Source: Drechslerella dactyloides (Eukaryota; Ascomycota; Orbiliomycetes; Orbiliales; Orbiliaceae). From it: a stretch of DNA of 64,000 nucleotides. The translations under genes and the position numbers were made by a program. The DNA lies in the NCBI GenBank assembly GCA_020064725.1, contig JAGTWJ010000011.1:1674001-1738000 (forward strand). The letters are read 5' to 3'. Positions 13,201 through 25,580 of the stretch are shown piece after piece. Under the pieces are notes generated by a model. That model had not been told where the DNA came from. It saw only the letters and a program-made list of their open reading frames with translations, and did not search any database. The first letter of the stretch is position 1; every line of letters begins with the position of its first letter.

Positions 13201-14349
13201 TAGGTTGGTTTTCGCAATTATCCAAGAGTGAATGACGCATAGAGGCTAACTGTGTCTCGTTTAGACATGTCTGTGGAGGGCGTCTTCCGAAAGAACGGCA
13301 ATATTCGCCGGCTGAAAGAGCTCACGGCTCTCATTGATTCAGGGAACGAGAACATAGATCTTGTGAAAGAAGGCCCGGTACAGATCGCGGCGCTGTTGAA
13401 GAAGTTCCTAAGAGAGCTGCCGGACCCGTTGCTCACGTTCAAACTCTACAAGCTATTCATAGTGTCGCAAAGTAAGTGCACGATGTTCATATCTAATTCC
13501 ATCGACACAGCTAACGAAGAGTAGAACTTCCGGATGAGGAGAAGAAACGGCGAGTATTGCATCTGACGTGCTGTTTGCTACCTAAATACCACCGAGACTC
13601 GATAGAAATTCTCTTTTCGTTCTTGAATTGGGTGGCCTCCTTCTCTCACGTTGACGAAGAGTCTGGAAGTAAAATGGACGTTCACAACTTGGCCACTGTC
13701 ATCACTCCGAACATCCTTTACACGAAGAATCAGCTGCCTGGTATGGACGACAGTTTTCTGGCTATCGAGGCTATCCATACCTTGATCGAGTGCAATGAGC
13801 AGATGTGTGAGGTATACTTTTACACTTCCTCTCTTGGCGAGACGAGTCGCTCGAGGCTAACTTGGCATAAAGGTTCCGGAGGATTTGATGATGATTTTGT
13901 CGGATCCGAACATGATGGCGACACCCGATATGACGACAAAGGAGATACTCAAGAGATATGGCGAGGTTGCTAAATTCTCTGCTGGCGCCGGCGGGAGAGG
14001 TCAGCTCAGTAAACCACCGCCATCGCGGAACAAGGACGGACGACCGCCACCACCGATCTACCACAAGGTCGGAGATGAACAGCTGGCGGGAGATCGTGAC
14101 TGGGGCAGCAACAACACTGTTCGACAAGTCCAGACGCCGCCGGCCCCGGAGCCACTACAGAAGGGCGAATTTGGGTACGAGAACAACGATGCGCCTCGAC
14201 TACCGGAACCGATGTACTCGCAGGAAAATGGGAATCGCTCGCGGCACAGCCACAGCTTCAGCTTCGACCGTGAGACGTCACCGAACGGACGACGGATGGA
14301 TTATACTTCCAATAACCACCATAACCCCGACTTGAGCGCGCACGGTTGA
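10228..14349 (+). CDS. lrg1: LIM-domain Rho1 GTPase-activating protein (Lrg1 type)
   Basis: GTPase-activating protein for Rho1, controlling cell-wall synthesis and polar growth. Ten exons join in frame: 10228-10506, 10709-11095, 11164-11491, 11557-11747, 11817-12246, 12304-13017, 13075-13203, 13265-13471, 13525-13811, 13873-14349 (1142 residues). LIM zinc-binding modules begin near residue 69 (CKKC...HLDCFRC), near 130 (CHACG...HFTCCIC), near 185 (CQGC...HWHPEC) and near 555 (CYNC...HIGCFGCSSC). The segment between, with LLCKKIVAFF and VTQELLSLVTGLAHYLKLL, is typical of Lrg1 rather than of Rga1/Rga2. The RhoGAP domain runs from about 777 (GVFGIPLEHL) to 980, with the arginine finger in GVFRKNGNIRRL near 826. 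The C-terminal tail is disordered. The donor at 11096 (GTCGGT) is weak, and the 57-base intron at 12247-12303 has a length divisible by three and could be retained. Confidence 0.93.
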
Positions 14350-16730
14350 TACGGATGCCAGCCTCAGCTTGCCACGCCGGCCCTTGCATTGATACGATTA
14401 TTGGCGCCTGTCAGGTCTTTTTGGATACCGTTATGCTGGTACCTGGTCTAGCGGTCCCCCCTGGAATTTGTACAGTACTGGAATGGCTTCAAGGAAGATC
14501 CATGGGTGGGAGATACGGTTGCAGGGGTGTGCGGGAAACGCGACATTTGGCAAATGAAACGAACCTTTCGAGCTCTTTCCTTCACGATTCTCTCTTTTAC
14601 CTAAAAGCGATTCTTGGTTTTTGACGATTACTAATCCCTGTTGCGCGAAGATTCTCCCGAGCTGCCTCTGTTGTGTACAATTGCCTTGCAAATGGTCGCT
14701 TTCGTTCTCATTTTCTATTTCTTTTGAATTCACTATTACAGGTATTTTTTGTTCGGGTGTTTTCGATTCAGTTGGCTTGCTTTTCTTTTCATGCTTTCAT
14801 CGTTAGCTGATTCATTGGGTTGGAGTCTTGGATTCTGCATGTTTTTTTCCGCATTTCCGTTGCCATAGTTCGGTACCTTTTATAGCTTGCTAGTTGCTGT
14901 TAACGTTGCTTGGTCGGCTACATTTTTACAATTCCTCTTCTTCGTCACGGACAGGCCGTCCGTGAGGGTTGTTTCCACCTTCGATTCTCACCATACGTTA
15001 CCTTCGCTTCCGTTTTATAATTTTTTGTCTTTTTCTTCAATTCTTCTGTGGGTGGTATGTTTCTTGATCGATCAATTGACCTCTTTTTTTTTAATTCTCC
15101 TTCACTTTTCACATTTTCTGAGAAGTGCGGTTTACGAATTCGAAGTTAGGGTTTATATTTATCTTTGATCATGCTGATATATTATACTTCTTCGTTTCTG
15201 TGTTTCCCTCTTGGACTTGTTCTTTCTTTGTCCTCTTTGTTGAAATGAGTACTTAGTTACGGTAGCTAGTCTTATACGATATGATATCACAGGGGTCGGT
15301 AGCATTATTCTGTTTTTCCTCTTCGAAATTCAAACTATCGATATTAATTGTCGAGTTTTGCGTGGGTGACTTCACTAAGAAGCGTCAGTGCTGATGACCT
15401 TGTATGTGGGGGGTTATGCACATCAGTAGGGGGGTTCGGGAAACAGCATGGCACGCAAGCAGCCGCGTATGTGCCTGATCGGACGTGCAGAAAGTTAACT
15501 GTGTCGACATTCTTCAGTATACCTCTCTAGTTATTAGGCAGCGTCTTCGGTTTGCCGGCCCTTACTGACTCTATAGCGTTTGTGTGATCAACTGTTTGAG
15601 TGTGATTATACCAGCATAGGTGATTTAGCGTGGGGGCGGCCATCGACAGATACGAAAGATGTTGTATGGGACTGGCTATAGATGTTTTGAGACTAGCTAC
15701 TTCATTACTAGTATATGTGGCCGGGTGTGCGCGATATCCGCGTTCGGCACGGGTACGGCAGCTAGCTCGTCGGAAGCATGTGCATACGAGATTGATTAGA
15801 ATGCTTTCTTCCCAGTGCTGCCGCTTGCACGGCCTATAGAGCATGGTAACTACCTAGGTAGATTGGCTGAAGCTTTAAGAGTAATACCGATATATAGTCA
15901 ACTCGCAATTAGGTATAGTCCGCAGAACGATATCGACCCCTGAGTTTCGAATATATAGAAGCTGTATCGGAGCGGATGGCCGAACCGAACCCTACTGTCC
16001 TTAAAGTTTTCGGCACCAGTGGCTGGCTGCAGCCATATTTGGAACTGTTAGACTACATCTGCGCGGGGAACACGAGCTGCATTACTCGAACGCTTTTTCA
16101 CGTCGCGGCTTGTTCCGTAGACCAATACGGGCAGCCGGACGGGCGGTCACCACGGCCGGTGGATGCATGCGAATAGATTTTGTATAGCACGTACGCAACC
16201 AAGCTAGGGGGGTATATTACGCTAGCCGCTTCGAATTCTTCTTCAAGCGGCATGCAAGGGTGTATTGATAACACGGGTGGATTCGGCTTGTTGGAAATAC
16301 CGAAGCGGCTGTAGATGCTAGATAGCGTTAAGCGGCATTGTGCTCGGATTGTAGCGAATGGGTGCGGCGAAATAGAAGCTAACTAGGGGTATCTTGTGGC
16401 CAGGAACCCGTGCTGTAGATGACTTTCGGTTGCATGATAAATAATTGAGAGGATTTCATCTCAGAATTAAAGTTGTGGACGAAGTGAGTCTAGACATCAA
16501 CTGTTAACTTCCCTACGAAGCGCTAGCTAGCGGGGCCGGCCGTTGGATCCTTGGTTGGTGAAACTACAAATCCAATCCCAGTGACAATTGTCTTCACGGA
16601 TGAAAACAACAAGGAATTCATATTACACCAAGCAATCGAATTGAAAATTATTTAGACGAGGAGAATTCTGGGAGCGAGTTGACAGAACAAGGATCCGAGA
16701 AAGAGGGGGACATCAAACAGCAAGTCCAAA
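14350..16730. other. 3' region of LRG1 and intergenic spacer
   Basis: T-rich on the plus strand to about 15.3 kb, which may be a long 3' untranslated region, then neutral sequence. No open frame here is protein-like. Confidence 0.55.
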
Positions 16731-17465
16731 ATGCCGCGTCTCCCAGTACCAAAGAGCATCGTCAATGCGGTATCGAAACGTCACCACTCGTTCCGCAAAA
16801 TAGCGGTGGCCCCAAAGACTCGACAGAACAACCCACCACAAACAGCTCTACAGCAGCAAAGTATATTGCGACCTGCCAGCAAGGAATTCAAGTCACCCGC
16901 GGCTGCGTATCAACATACCATCGCCTCACACCACCCTCCCACAGAGATAACAATACCTCCAGGTCAATCGCTAGCACCCTCTGTAGCCGCACTCCTCAAT
17001 TCACTGGACAGATGCGGCATCCGCGTCTCGCCAACCGGCAGCAAGATGATTACTCGCGTCCTCCACGACATCCCCTACGACGGCATCGACCTCTTCTGGA
17101 TTCGGCGGATTGAGATGGCTCTCCGTGCTGTCAAGGCCAGAGCTGCAGCTTCATCGACAGAGAATCTGTACGTAACAGCAAGGACCGCGGGCCCCGCTCA
17201 TATTTCTAGTCGGGAATGGGCTGCCCGCCAGGTCGATATGCTGGCTCGGCGATTGCTAAGTGACCCTGCGTGGTACGGGCTATTCGACGTGCTGGTATTC
17301 GACGATGGAGTGCGGCATGGCGTCGAAGGGGAGGTGGAGCTGAAAGCTGTTTTGGAGATGATGCTGCGGAGTAGATGGATCTTACCACTGGGGGAGTACG
17401 GGGGCGTTTATCAGGCGGTGGTGAAAGATTGCGGTCGGGTCAGACGTACGCCTATTCCTAGATGA
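16731..17465 (+). CDS. Hypothetical protein, 244 residues
   Basis: I do not recognise this protein. It is one uninterrupted frame from an ATG, tail to tail with ORC3 (184 bases between stops). The first 75 residues are basic and low in structure, with Gln, Pro and Lys. Residues 85-240 look folded, with helical segments such as VAALLNSLDRCGIRV, LFWIRRIEMALRAVKARAAA and VDMLARRLLSDPAWYGLFDV followed by acidic turns. No signal peptide or membrane segment is present. The basic, Ser/Arg-containing N terminus could be a mitochondrial targeting sequence, which is only a guess. A plus-strand frame at 16679-17113 overlaps in another phase and is less protein-like. Confidence 0.6.
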   Translation: MPRLPVPKSIVNAVSKRHHSFRKIAVAPKTRQNNPPQTALQQQSILRPASKEFKSPAAAYQHTIASHHPPTEITIPPGQSLAPSVAALLNSLDRCGIRVSPTGSKMITRVLHDIPYDGIDLFWIRRIEMALRAVKARAAASSTENLYVTARTAGPAHISSREWAARQVDMLARRLLSDPAWYGLFDVLVFDDGVRHGVEGEVELKAVLEMMLRSRWILPLGEYGGVYQAVVKDCGRVRRTPIPR

Positions 17466-17649
17466 AATGTATGAATTATCATTCGCAATGCTCTAGTTGC
17501 GAGCATCAGGGTTTAGCAGGTACAAATCTGCCGGATCGCAAGAGTCATTGATATTGTGGGTTGCGAATTGGGTGGTATGTACACATCGACTGATCAGAAG
17601 GTGATGATTTCCAGGCCTATCGGCGGCGGAAAAGTAGGTGGAAATTATA

Positions 17650-20187
17650 TCATAGGCCCTTCCACACTAGTTTGACTAGATGATCCGGCTTCTTCTTACT
17701 GTATTTTACAAATCCGAGGTATCGGAGCTCGGATAGAGACCTGTAAAATTGCGCCCTGTTGTAATTATTTTTTAATGTCAGCCTAGCCAACGCCGAGAGA
17801 GAGCGAACGCAAGTCAAGAGATCGGTGCAGACTTACTGCAATGCCTTTTCCTCCTCATCGTCCTCACTGCCCTCTTCTTCTGCTTTCTCTCCCAAGCTCA
17901 CAACTCGAAACGCACTCCAGAGATCATATATTCCAATCAGTGCTGGTGACTCGAGATAAAGCTGGTATAGAAGAGCTGTATATGGCTGTGTCCCTTCGAT
18001 ACCCGCGCCGTCACCATCTTCGGCATCATTGCCACAGCACTCGCAGCCCAAGTAGTCGTGAGGCCTGCTCAGTGCTCTCTCTATTGATGGTCGCGGTTTT
18101 GCGGCGAAGACTTGCGAATGCGGAGACCGTAGATCGTAAAAGAACACTTCGTGAAGGAACAGGTTCGTATATGGCTTGAACCGCTCTTTGAAGTAACTTT
18201 CCAGAGTTTGCAGAGTCGAAGTCACAATCTTCGAGTACTCCGTATCCTGAGATGTCATACCCGATCTCAACTCGTCGAGACGCACACGCCCTGATTTGAC
18301 ACTGGTGCGGTGGGATTCCGGAAGCACGAATTCAGAGACGAGGCTTGATGTCGCTTTCTCGGACTGCAGTGCTTGTATTTTTGAAGCGGATGCAGCAAAG
18401 TTAGAAGAGAGCTCAGAGGGGAGTTCTGCCAAAACCTGCACTAGCAGATGAAACCTCTCTGAGCTTAGCTTTTTGGCAGTAAGCATGGCATCTCTGAAAG
18501 CTGGACGTGCTGTAAATTCACCCAGAAGAACTCTGGAGTAAAGCTCATACGCAGGGATGTCGTTAGCTTGATGAGGCGAGATGACCGACTGGATCTTGCG
18601 AAAGAGTGATATAGCCTCAGCGAGATTATTGCTGTATCTTTGGCACTCTCTCGAAGCAGTCAACACCGCAGATTTTAGCGAGGTGTTTGAAGTTAGCAGA
18701 TCGCGGGCTCGCCATGGGAAAGTTGGAATCGTTGCTTCGACCAAGTTTTGAAAAGATGGAAGGTTCCTAATGGCTTCGCAATGAGCATTCGAGAGTAGCT
18801 CAGTCGCAGATTTGTCGTTGTCTGAAAAGCTCAGAAGCACGCTCAGTGCGTTGGCGTAGAAATGTGACATGTAGGCATATTTCAACTCTGTTAGAAATGT
18901 ACCGACGCTTCTTGTGAAGTCCTTCTGTCGCTCGAACATGAGGTCTGCTACTCTTGGGCCGAGTTTGAGTAGAGACCGAGGGGATAGCACGGCCTCGTTG
19001 AAGACCTGCTCCATGGACTGCTCAAACCGCTGGACATCGAACCGGTCACCGCGAAGAAGGGAGCGGATGAAATGAGGAATCTTTTCGTAGAAGAGGTCTT
19101 CCGAAGTAGCGACACCGAGTAGGATAACGAAGGGTATTTTTGGGAGGTATTGGCTATCAACGATGTTAGCTATATGGCATTCATTCTCGTCGGAGATATT
19201 GTAGACATACTGCAAGATAGTGATCAAATCGACCAAGACGGCCGGGTCGAAAGCCTCCGTATCTTGGACCGCAATGACAACTTTCGCGTCCGGGTGGGAT
19301 GAGCACCAATCTTGGATGATCTCCGGGTCGTAATTGTACCGCGCCGTCTGATGAAGGTATTAGCGAAGTGGACTCTTGGTAGGAATAGCGCAGGAATACG
19401 TACGCTTCTCCCAGGCCTCGCCTCGATAACTTCATCCTCATCATCGAGTCCACTTTGTATCTCGGTAATCGCCTTTATGGTCTTCTTCAAGACATTCTTA
19501 AGGTTAGTTGAGTCTTTCGACGTGAGAATGGCGACCCGTCCGTGTTTGTCGACATTTTGAATGCGCGACTCGATTTGGCGGAAGAGGGCACCGTGGGCCG
19601 CGATGTTGGGACCGGTTAAGATCAAGCCTGTGGGAAGCTTTTCGCCATAACTGTCATACAATTAGCGATATAATGGTCCTAAGAGTCGATGAAGTATATG
19701 CATACAGATTTGGGCCCGCTTGGTGAACGAAACTTGAAACGGCTTGGAGAGTCTCTTCATTAACTTGAGCCAAGACATCCTGTGGCGAACCATGTAAGCT
19801 TAACCTCCCCTAAGCCCACAACCGCGGAACCTTACATTTGTTCGTCTTTCCACATCGGCCCATAGCCTCTCCAGTGTCTGATACCGAGCCTTTACGGCAT
19901 CTTCGCTCTCCGAATCCCGCAATAGAGTAGGAAAGCCATATGCTCGGGTCTTCGCCGTATTCCGATCTTTCGCATCAATCTTCTCGCGTTTCGAGCGTTG
20001 TACCCGAGAGCTTGACGTTGCTCTCCGTTTCTTGGGCGATACCGCCTCCGAAGTCGGCGTGTAGATATAGCAAGCCTTCCTTGTATTAATTGACAGCGTC
20101 AGTTTAGGAGTCACCGATCCGGAGATTGGGTCTTACCTGATGATCTAAGGAGCCCGAGTCATCATTTAGAACGCTATCGTTGTCCAT
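17650..20187 (-). CDS. orc3: Origin recognition complex subunit 3
   Basis: Subunit of the six-protein origin recognition complex that marks replication origins in the nucleus. Six exons on the minus strand: 20137-20187, 19836-20075, about 19705-19779, 19404-19650, 17837-19347 and 17650-17755, about 742 residues. The acidic start (MDNDSVLNDD) leads to ACYIYTPTSEA and a basic patch, then VNEETLQAV, YGEKLPTGLILTGPNIAAH (the degenerate P-loop region of Orc3), ARYNYDPEIIQDW, and FIRSLLRGDRFDVQRFEQ in the N-terminal AAA-like domain. The C-terminal winged-helix region (AQFYRSLSELRYLGFVKYSK, then HLVKLVWKGL) is only reached by splicing at CA|GTAAGT (17836) to ACAACAG (17756); without that splice the frame stops early after EEKAL. 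The acceptor of exon 2 (AAGGAAG|GCTTGC) was chosen to keep phase. Confidence 0.9.
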
Positions 20188-22498
20188 GTTGATGGTTTTG
20201 CGGGCTGGAAGGTCAAGTTGCGAGTTGCGCAACTGGAACGGGAAGCTACGCTCCGCCGCAAGCGCCAAGTCCTGGACGCGAACTCCAACACGCAACGCAA
20301 TTGCATTGTCTAGCCTGTTAGTCCGCGTGGCCGACGTCACTTACGATCACAAGCTTTTTACTCTTCACAAGATCAGGTGGACGGATCTATGGAACGGCGT
20401 ACGGCGCCTTATCTCGACATTCCGTTTTCTGGTCCCGATGCGCACACGACACCCTTCCCCCGCTGGCGATCCTCTGGCATTGGAGGCCACGAGGACGATC
20501 GATCGTATCAGGTAACCTAACGAGAGACATCCCGGGGGTCAAGCCAAGGCCAGGGGAGATGACTACCACGTACCCAATAAACTATCTCTATCCGAACTCA
20601 GGAGTTGAGGAAGTTCTCTTTTGGAGCTCATGCTACGACCACTCGCTAATAATATAAACGGTCAAGATAACGATACGGCGTTATCGTGCGGCACCATGCA
20701 TGACAGAACATCGAGAAGCACTAGAAGCTGTCATCTTACACCATGGTATCACGATGCTTGTCCGTCCGTCGTATGTACTGCCATGTCAGCACGCCATTTC
20801 AGGCGATATTCAATCATGCATAACGACATTCAAGCTGGGCTTCGCGGGGCTGCTCCCACGCATGCAGCAGTACATACGTACGAGGTCAGATGGTCAAATA
20901 TCGTCAGCAAGACGAAGCTTCTCTAGAGCTAGATGACAAAGAAGCAGGTGAGGCAGTATTTTGAGATGTTCGCCTGCTGCTTTTCGCAGTTCGCAAGGAT
21001 GATCTAAGCAGCTACCTCGCCAACCTTAACTCGCTTCGTTTCAAGGTAGCATTTATCCGAGTTGACGTGCCGGCACATGCCTCGGGGTTTCGCAGCAATG
21101 ACCCTTTCGACCGGGCAATGAGGGGGGGCACAGTTTGGGCGTAAGCAAATATGCCTCGGAATTGTCAGTGAACCCGGAATCCCAGCCTTCTAGGCCTGCC
21201 TCGTTACAGCGCAGGAATGTCCGGACCCGTTTTTGGGAGCGCCCTCTGCTTTCTTAACTGGGAAACCGGGACTGGCATCCCAGGAATTATGCCCCTGCCA
21301 ATTTCAATAGAGAGTGGGGTTCTTGACGAATTCACATACGATTTTCAGGGTCAAGACAACAGGCACCTCGCACGACCAATCAAAATTAGGCAGTCCGCCT
21401 ACAACAAGAAATGTCTTGGCGTAAGTGCGTGGGCCAAGCTAGCGCTCACAGGGAACCTGTTGGCACACCACGACAACACAGCATATCGCGACAGCTTCTC
21501 CTGCCCAAACAAAGTGGTGGCAGCGGTCTTATCTATCATCTTCGTTTACCACGCTAGATCATACGGGTAGGTCCGTTTCGTCGAAGAGCCGGAAGTCCGT
21601 TCTGAAGTGGGCACATCCATTGCCTCTGCGGGAAATACTGGAATCGTCGGCCAGAGCCTAAATAGTAGGCTCGCTGTCACGGTACCAGAATGACAGCCCT
21701 TTACCTTCCCCATCCTTCAATGATGGGGCAAATATCAATATATCTGAATACGCCAACGCTGCGGGCCTATCGCTATGTTCGTACATTTCGTGTCATTTGT
21801 CAAGATAATCATCAGTAATTCTATTTGCAGCATATCACGAGTTGGACGTTGCACCTGTCGAACTCGTAAAGTCCGCTTGCACATCGGCCACAGCCGCAAT
21901 ATTTCCCTGCAATTCCGATGCAGCTGGGATACTTTGTTGCCAGAGCTTATTTGACAATTATCCTATGCATTCCGATAACCTGAATCGTCTCTTAGGTAAA
22001 TTCGGAATACACACTCGCTATCTAGACGTGGCTGCCTTAATGCATGCTATTATTCCCCGCTGGCTAGATACTGTTGCAATCTATCGACTATACCCTAGAT
22101 CCCAGCGGTATCAAGCGCTATTCATGGAGCTCGGTCGACTGGAAGGTAGACCACCAGATCACACGATGATCTGACGGTTTCAATACGGCTGTCTTTACGG
22201 TTACAGCGGCTAGGCGCAGCGGAGCGAGGTACACGCAAGCTCGGAGCCGTTTCGGTGCCTGGAATGTTGACCATTCCCACAATGACCATCAAATCTATAA
22301 AGTCTGAGGCATCGTCATCTGGAATCTCAAGTTTCATCTCATCATTCAAAACATCTCAGCTTCATAGCAATCACTCTCGGATACATTTATAGCACTGACC
22401 TGCTACCCACTCAAGTATCCTTTTTTATTTGTTAACCCTTTTAATACACCTAAATTGTCCTTTGAAGATTAAAACTCCTTTATACGCAGTACTTCAAT
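20188..22498. other. Intergenic region between ORC3 and the M43 protease
   Basis: 2.3 kb without a supported gene. The frame at 21217-21570 and others are short, isolated and without domain features. The first few hundred bases hold the ORC3 promoter and the last few hundred the protease promoter. Confidence 0.55.
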
Positions 22499-23518
22499 AT
22501 GCGCGCCTCCGTTGTCTTGATGCCATTGTTGGCTATTGCAGCTGCAGCTCAGCGCAAGTGTGGTAACACAAAGGTCCCAACCGGCCTGAAGGAGACCGCA
22601 AAGTCTTTCCAGCGAGCGAACGCTCGTTCCGCCTGGGTTGCTCACAGCGTCGCAAACAAGACTCTCAACGTTGAAACTTATTTCCACGTTGTCGCGTCCG
22701 ATGAGACCGAAGCGAATGGTTACGTTCCGGAAGACAAACTGAAGAAGCAACACGAAGTGATGAATGAGCACTACAAGTCCACCGGCGTTGTTTTCGACCT
22801 TAAGAACATCTCTTGGACCGTCAATGCCGAGTGGTCCGCGTTCAGCGTCGATGCCGAAGATAAGACCACCGAAATGGCTATGAAGAAGAATTTGAGGAAG
22901 GGTGGATACGCTGCTTTGAACATTTACTTCCGCCCGCTCGGCGACGGTCTCTTGGGTATCTGCGAGTTCCCAGATGACGTTGCGGCCGATAGCAAGGAGT
23001 TCTGGATGGACGGATGCCAAGTCCTTCACTCCAGCGTTCCCGGCGGCAGCACCAAGAACTACGATTTGGGAGCTGTAAGTTGAATATACCATCGATATAG
23101 ATCTTAACGTTTTCACATGCTAATGGCTTCCCTGCAGACTGCAACTCACGAAGTCGGACATTGGTTCGGTCTCTTCCACACTTTCCAGGATGGTTGCGAC
23201 GGTGGCGACCAAGTTGACGACACTCCAGCCGAAGCCAACCCGACCTCGGGCTGCCCCGTTGGCAAGGATACTTGCCCAGGAAACAAGTACCCCGGTGAAG
23301 ACCCCGTCCACAACTTCATGGATTACTCGTACGATGCCTGCCTCGACCAATTCACTCCCGGCCAGGCTACCCGAATCATGCAGATGTGGGAGAAGTACAG
23401 AGCAAAGGGTGTTACCCCCAGCACCCCCGATACTGGCTCTGATTCCGGCTCCGACTCCGGCTCCGACTCCGGCTCCACCGACCCATGGAAGCGCTTCAAG
23501 CTCTCCAACTTCTACTAA
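22499..23518 (+). CDS. Secreted zinc metalloprotease, M43 (pappalysin-type) family
   Basis: Extracellular metalloendopeptidase. Two exons, 22499-23074 and 23138-23518, with a 63-base intron (GTAAGT, branch GCTAAT, CTGCAG), encode 318 residues. A signal peptide (MRASVVLMPLLAIAAAAQ) is followed by a pro-region. The catalytic motif HEVGHWFGLFH lies at about residues 196-206 just after the intron: two His and Glu plus a third His ligand, the extended metzincin zinc site. A Met-turn (HNFMDYSYDACL) follows, with paired cysteines around it, as in fungal M43B proteases of the MEP1 type. The tail carries a short Asp-Ser-Gly-Ser repeat and a final KLSNFY. All expected catalytic residues are present, so it should be active. 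Confidence 0.92.
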
Positions 23519-24785
23519 ACCTCTACACTACAACGAGCGCTACATAGTGCACAACATAAAATCACTTTGATACCCGAGATTACCGCCGACTCTAGAATTG
23601 ATACCACTCAAGAGGAGGACCGATACATTGGAAGATGACTGTTTAACACAAGTTGATACCCCATTTTTCTGCATCTACGTTGTTACCCTGATATTTTCCG
23701 CATCTTTGCAGTTTCGCACAACGCTGTTGATTCCCCTAAGCTATTTGGCATTGGAGCATGTCGATTGCATTTCACCATGCATTTACAAGCGTTCTGCAAA
23801 TGTTTCTGTCTTGAATTTCTTGCTTTGTTTGCTTTAGTTACGCATTGTTTGTCATTCTATTGAGATACCAGATACCCCACTTGAACCAATGATGGAAGGA
23901 AGGAAGGAGACATGCATGTTCAGGTTTTTGTACCGATAAGAGATACCACGGAGTTGCATATATACCTTTGTATATATATACCATTATCCATCGAGGGTGC
24001 TAGAAGTGCCCACATTTCCATATACCACATATGACTCTCATTATCCCAAGCCTCGCTCTATATTTCCTCGCTTCAGATTGACCTGAAGTTGCTTGAGATA
24101 TGGCTATACATAGGCGTTAACTTGAATTGAATCCTGAAATCGTGAAGTAACGACAATATTAACATTTATTAATGTTCCTGATAGTAAACAGAGGACTTCT
24201 CGAACAGAGTGCCAGATTGCTATATCAAGTAAAGTACTTACGAGAAAGCAAAGCTGTAGAATAGGTGCCTCGTAAAGTAGTAGCCATCCTTCTACATAAA
24301 ACTAATATAGTTATGTCCGCGTACTACTACGGTTTTCTTCCCTACACCCTGCATGTACGCCCTTGGAATCATTGGCAACCACGGACACCAAATTACAATT
24401 GGCTAAAATGCAACAACTTTGGTATACACAAAGCGTGCATTGCGCAAAGATATTTGTACCAAGCCGCTTCGCGACAGGCCAAGCGACGTGGACGCAATAA
24501 AACAATAGTTTTGGTTGATACGCAGAGTTAAACTCTACTTAGCTCGGCAGATCTGCCAGAGCGCTCATAGTGTTCATGCAACTTATGCATTATTAATTAT
24601 CGCTGGTTTCTCCGCTTCTTGTATCACATCACTGACGTGGTCGATCGATAGCTTTTCGCTGCTACCGCAGAATATTCAGTAATCTGGCTACACATTTCTC
24701 GAACTATCTAGCAGTTTCCAATCCATATCCAAAAAAATATATCAACAGTACCTCTACCCACCTCCGCTCACCAATAGAAGCCAAG
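23519..24785. other. Intergenic region, no gene seen
   Basis: AT-rich spacer between the protease and the next gene. Short frames only. A TATATATA tract lies near 23960-23980. Confidence 0.55.
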
Positions 24786-25580
24786 ATGACCAGAATCTCC
24801 CTTTTCCAACCGAACGAGCACGACGAGCTGTCTTCTGACTACCTGAGCTCGCACAAACAAGAACCCACCAAGCCGACCTCTAGTTTCTCTCCTCAAGAGC
24901 TACCTATTGAGCTCCCCGTCGAACCGTACGAGCAAGAGGACAACGAAGTTAACGCTCAAGTTGCAAAAGCTACCGAGACAATGACGGACCGCATCAAGGA
25001 AGGGTTTACTACCTTCGTCGAGAAGGTCGGTTTCGCGTTCAAAGATTTGAAGGCAACACCGGAGGAGCCACCACAGAAGAACCATGATGATGCTGGGGTG
25101 GTTCATTCCGAGTCATCTGAGAAGACGTTGACTCCAGAAGGCTCAACCGCCGGCGGTGACGACAGCGAAAAGTCCGACAACTGGAGTATCGAAACTTTCA
25201 TAAAGGATCAAGGAAGTCTCGTGATCGAGTCGGCTACCATGGCAGTTACTCAATGGTCTGAAAAGATCATTGAGATCGCAAAAGAACAGGATCGCAAACT
25301 TAACGCTGACGCTGACGCTGATCCACACGCCTCCGAATATGAGGACAAAGGCCCAGAACCGAATTCATTCTTTGACCGCCTGAAGGAAGCTATCAAATTG
25401 GTCTGGAATACACTAGGGTCGGCGTTCCAGTTTCTCAAGGAGAAGACGATAATCTTAGTGAATGGAACGTGGGAGTTCATATCAGATGGGTTGGAGACCT
25501 TCAAGTCTCATGTCCAGTGGATCACTCAGAACATCAAAAGAACTATGTTTGGGGTGGGATGGAAGCACAAGTCGTTTTGA
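24786..25580 (+). CDS. Hypothetical acidic protein with amphipathic helices, 264 residues
   Basis: Unrecognised intronless gene. The first 60 residues are polar and rich in Glu, Pro and Ser. Three helical stretches recur: residues 66-89 (RIKEGFTTFVEKVGFAFKDL), 143-171 (SLVIESATMAVTQWSEKIIE) and 196-260 (DRLKEAIKLVWNTLGSAFQF, continuing to FGVGWKHK). The first and third share the pattern D-R-(I/L)-K-E-(G/A)-aromatic/aliphatic, suggesting an internal repeat. A run of Asn/Asp-Ala (NADADADP) lies between them. The helices alternate hydrophobic and charged faces, as in lipid-droplet or membrane-surface proteins. There is no signal peptide and no true membrane span. The function is unknown. Confidence 0.65.
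   Translation: MTRISLFQPNEHDELSSDYLSSHKQEPTKPTSSFSPQELPIELPVEPYEQEDNEVNAQVAKATETMTDRIKEGFTTFVEKVGFAFKDLKATPEEPPQKNHDDAGVVHSESSEKTLTPEGSTAGGDDSEKSDNWSIETFIKDQGSLVIESATMAVTQWSEKIIEIAKEQDRKLNADADADPHASEYEDKGPEPNSFFDRLKEAIKLVWNTLGSAFQFLKEKTIILVNGTWEFISDGLETFKSHVQWITQNIKRTMFGVGWKHKSF

Noticed and set aside
20101..20136. Read-through of ORC3 exon 1 without splicing
   Set aside because: The unspliced frame stops soon after; splicing to GCTTGC restores the Orc3-type N terminus.
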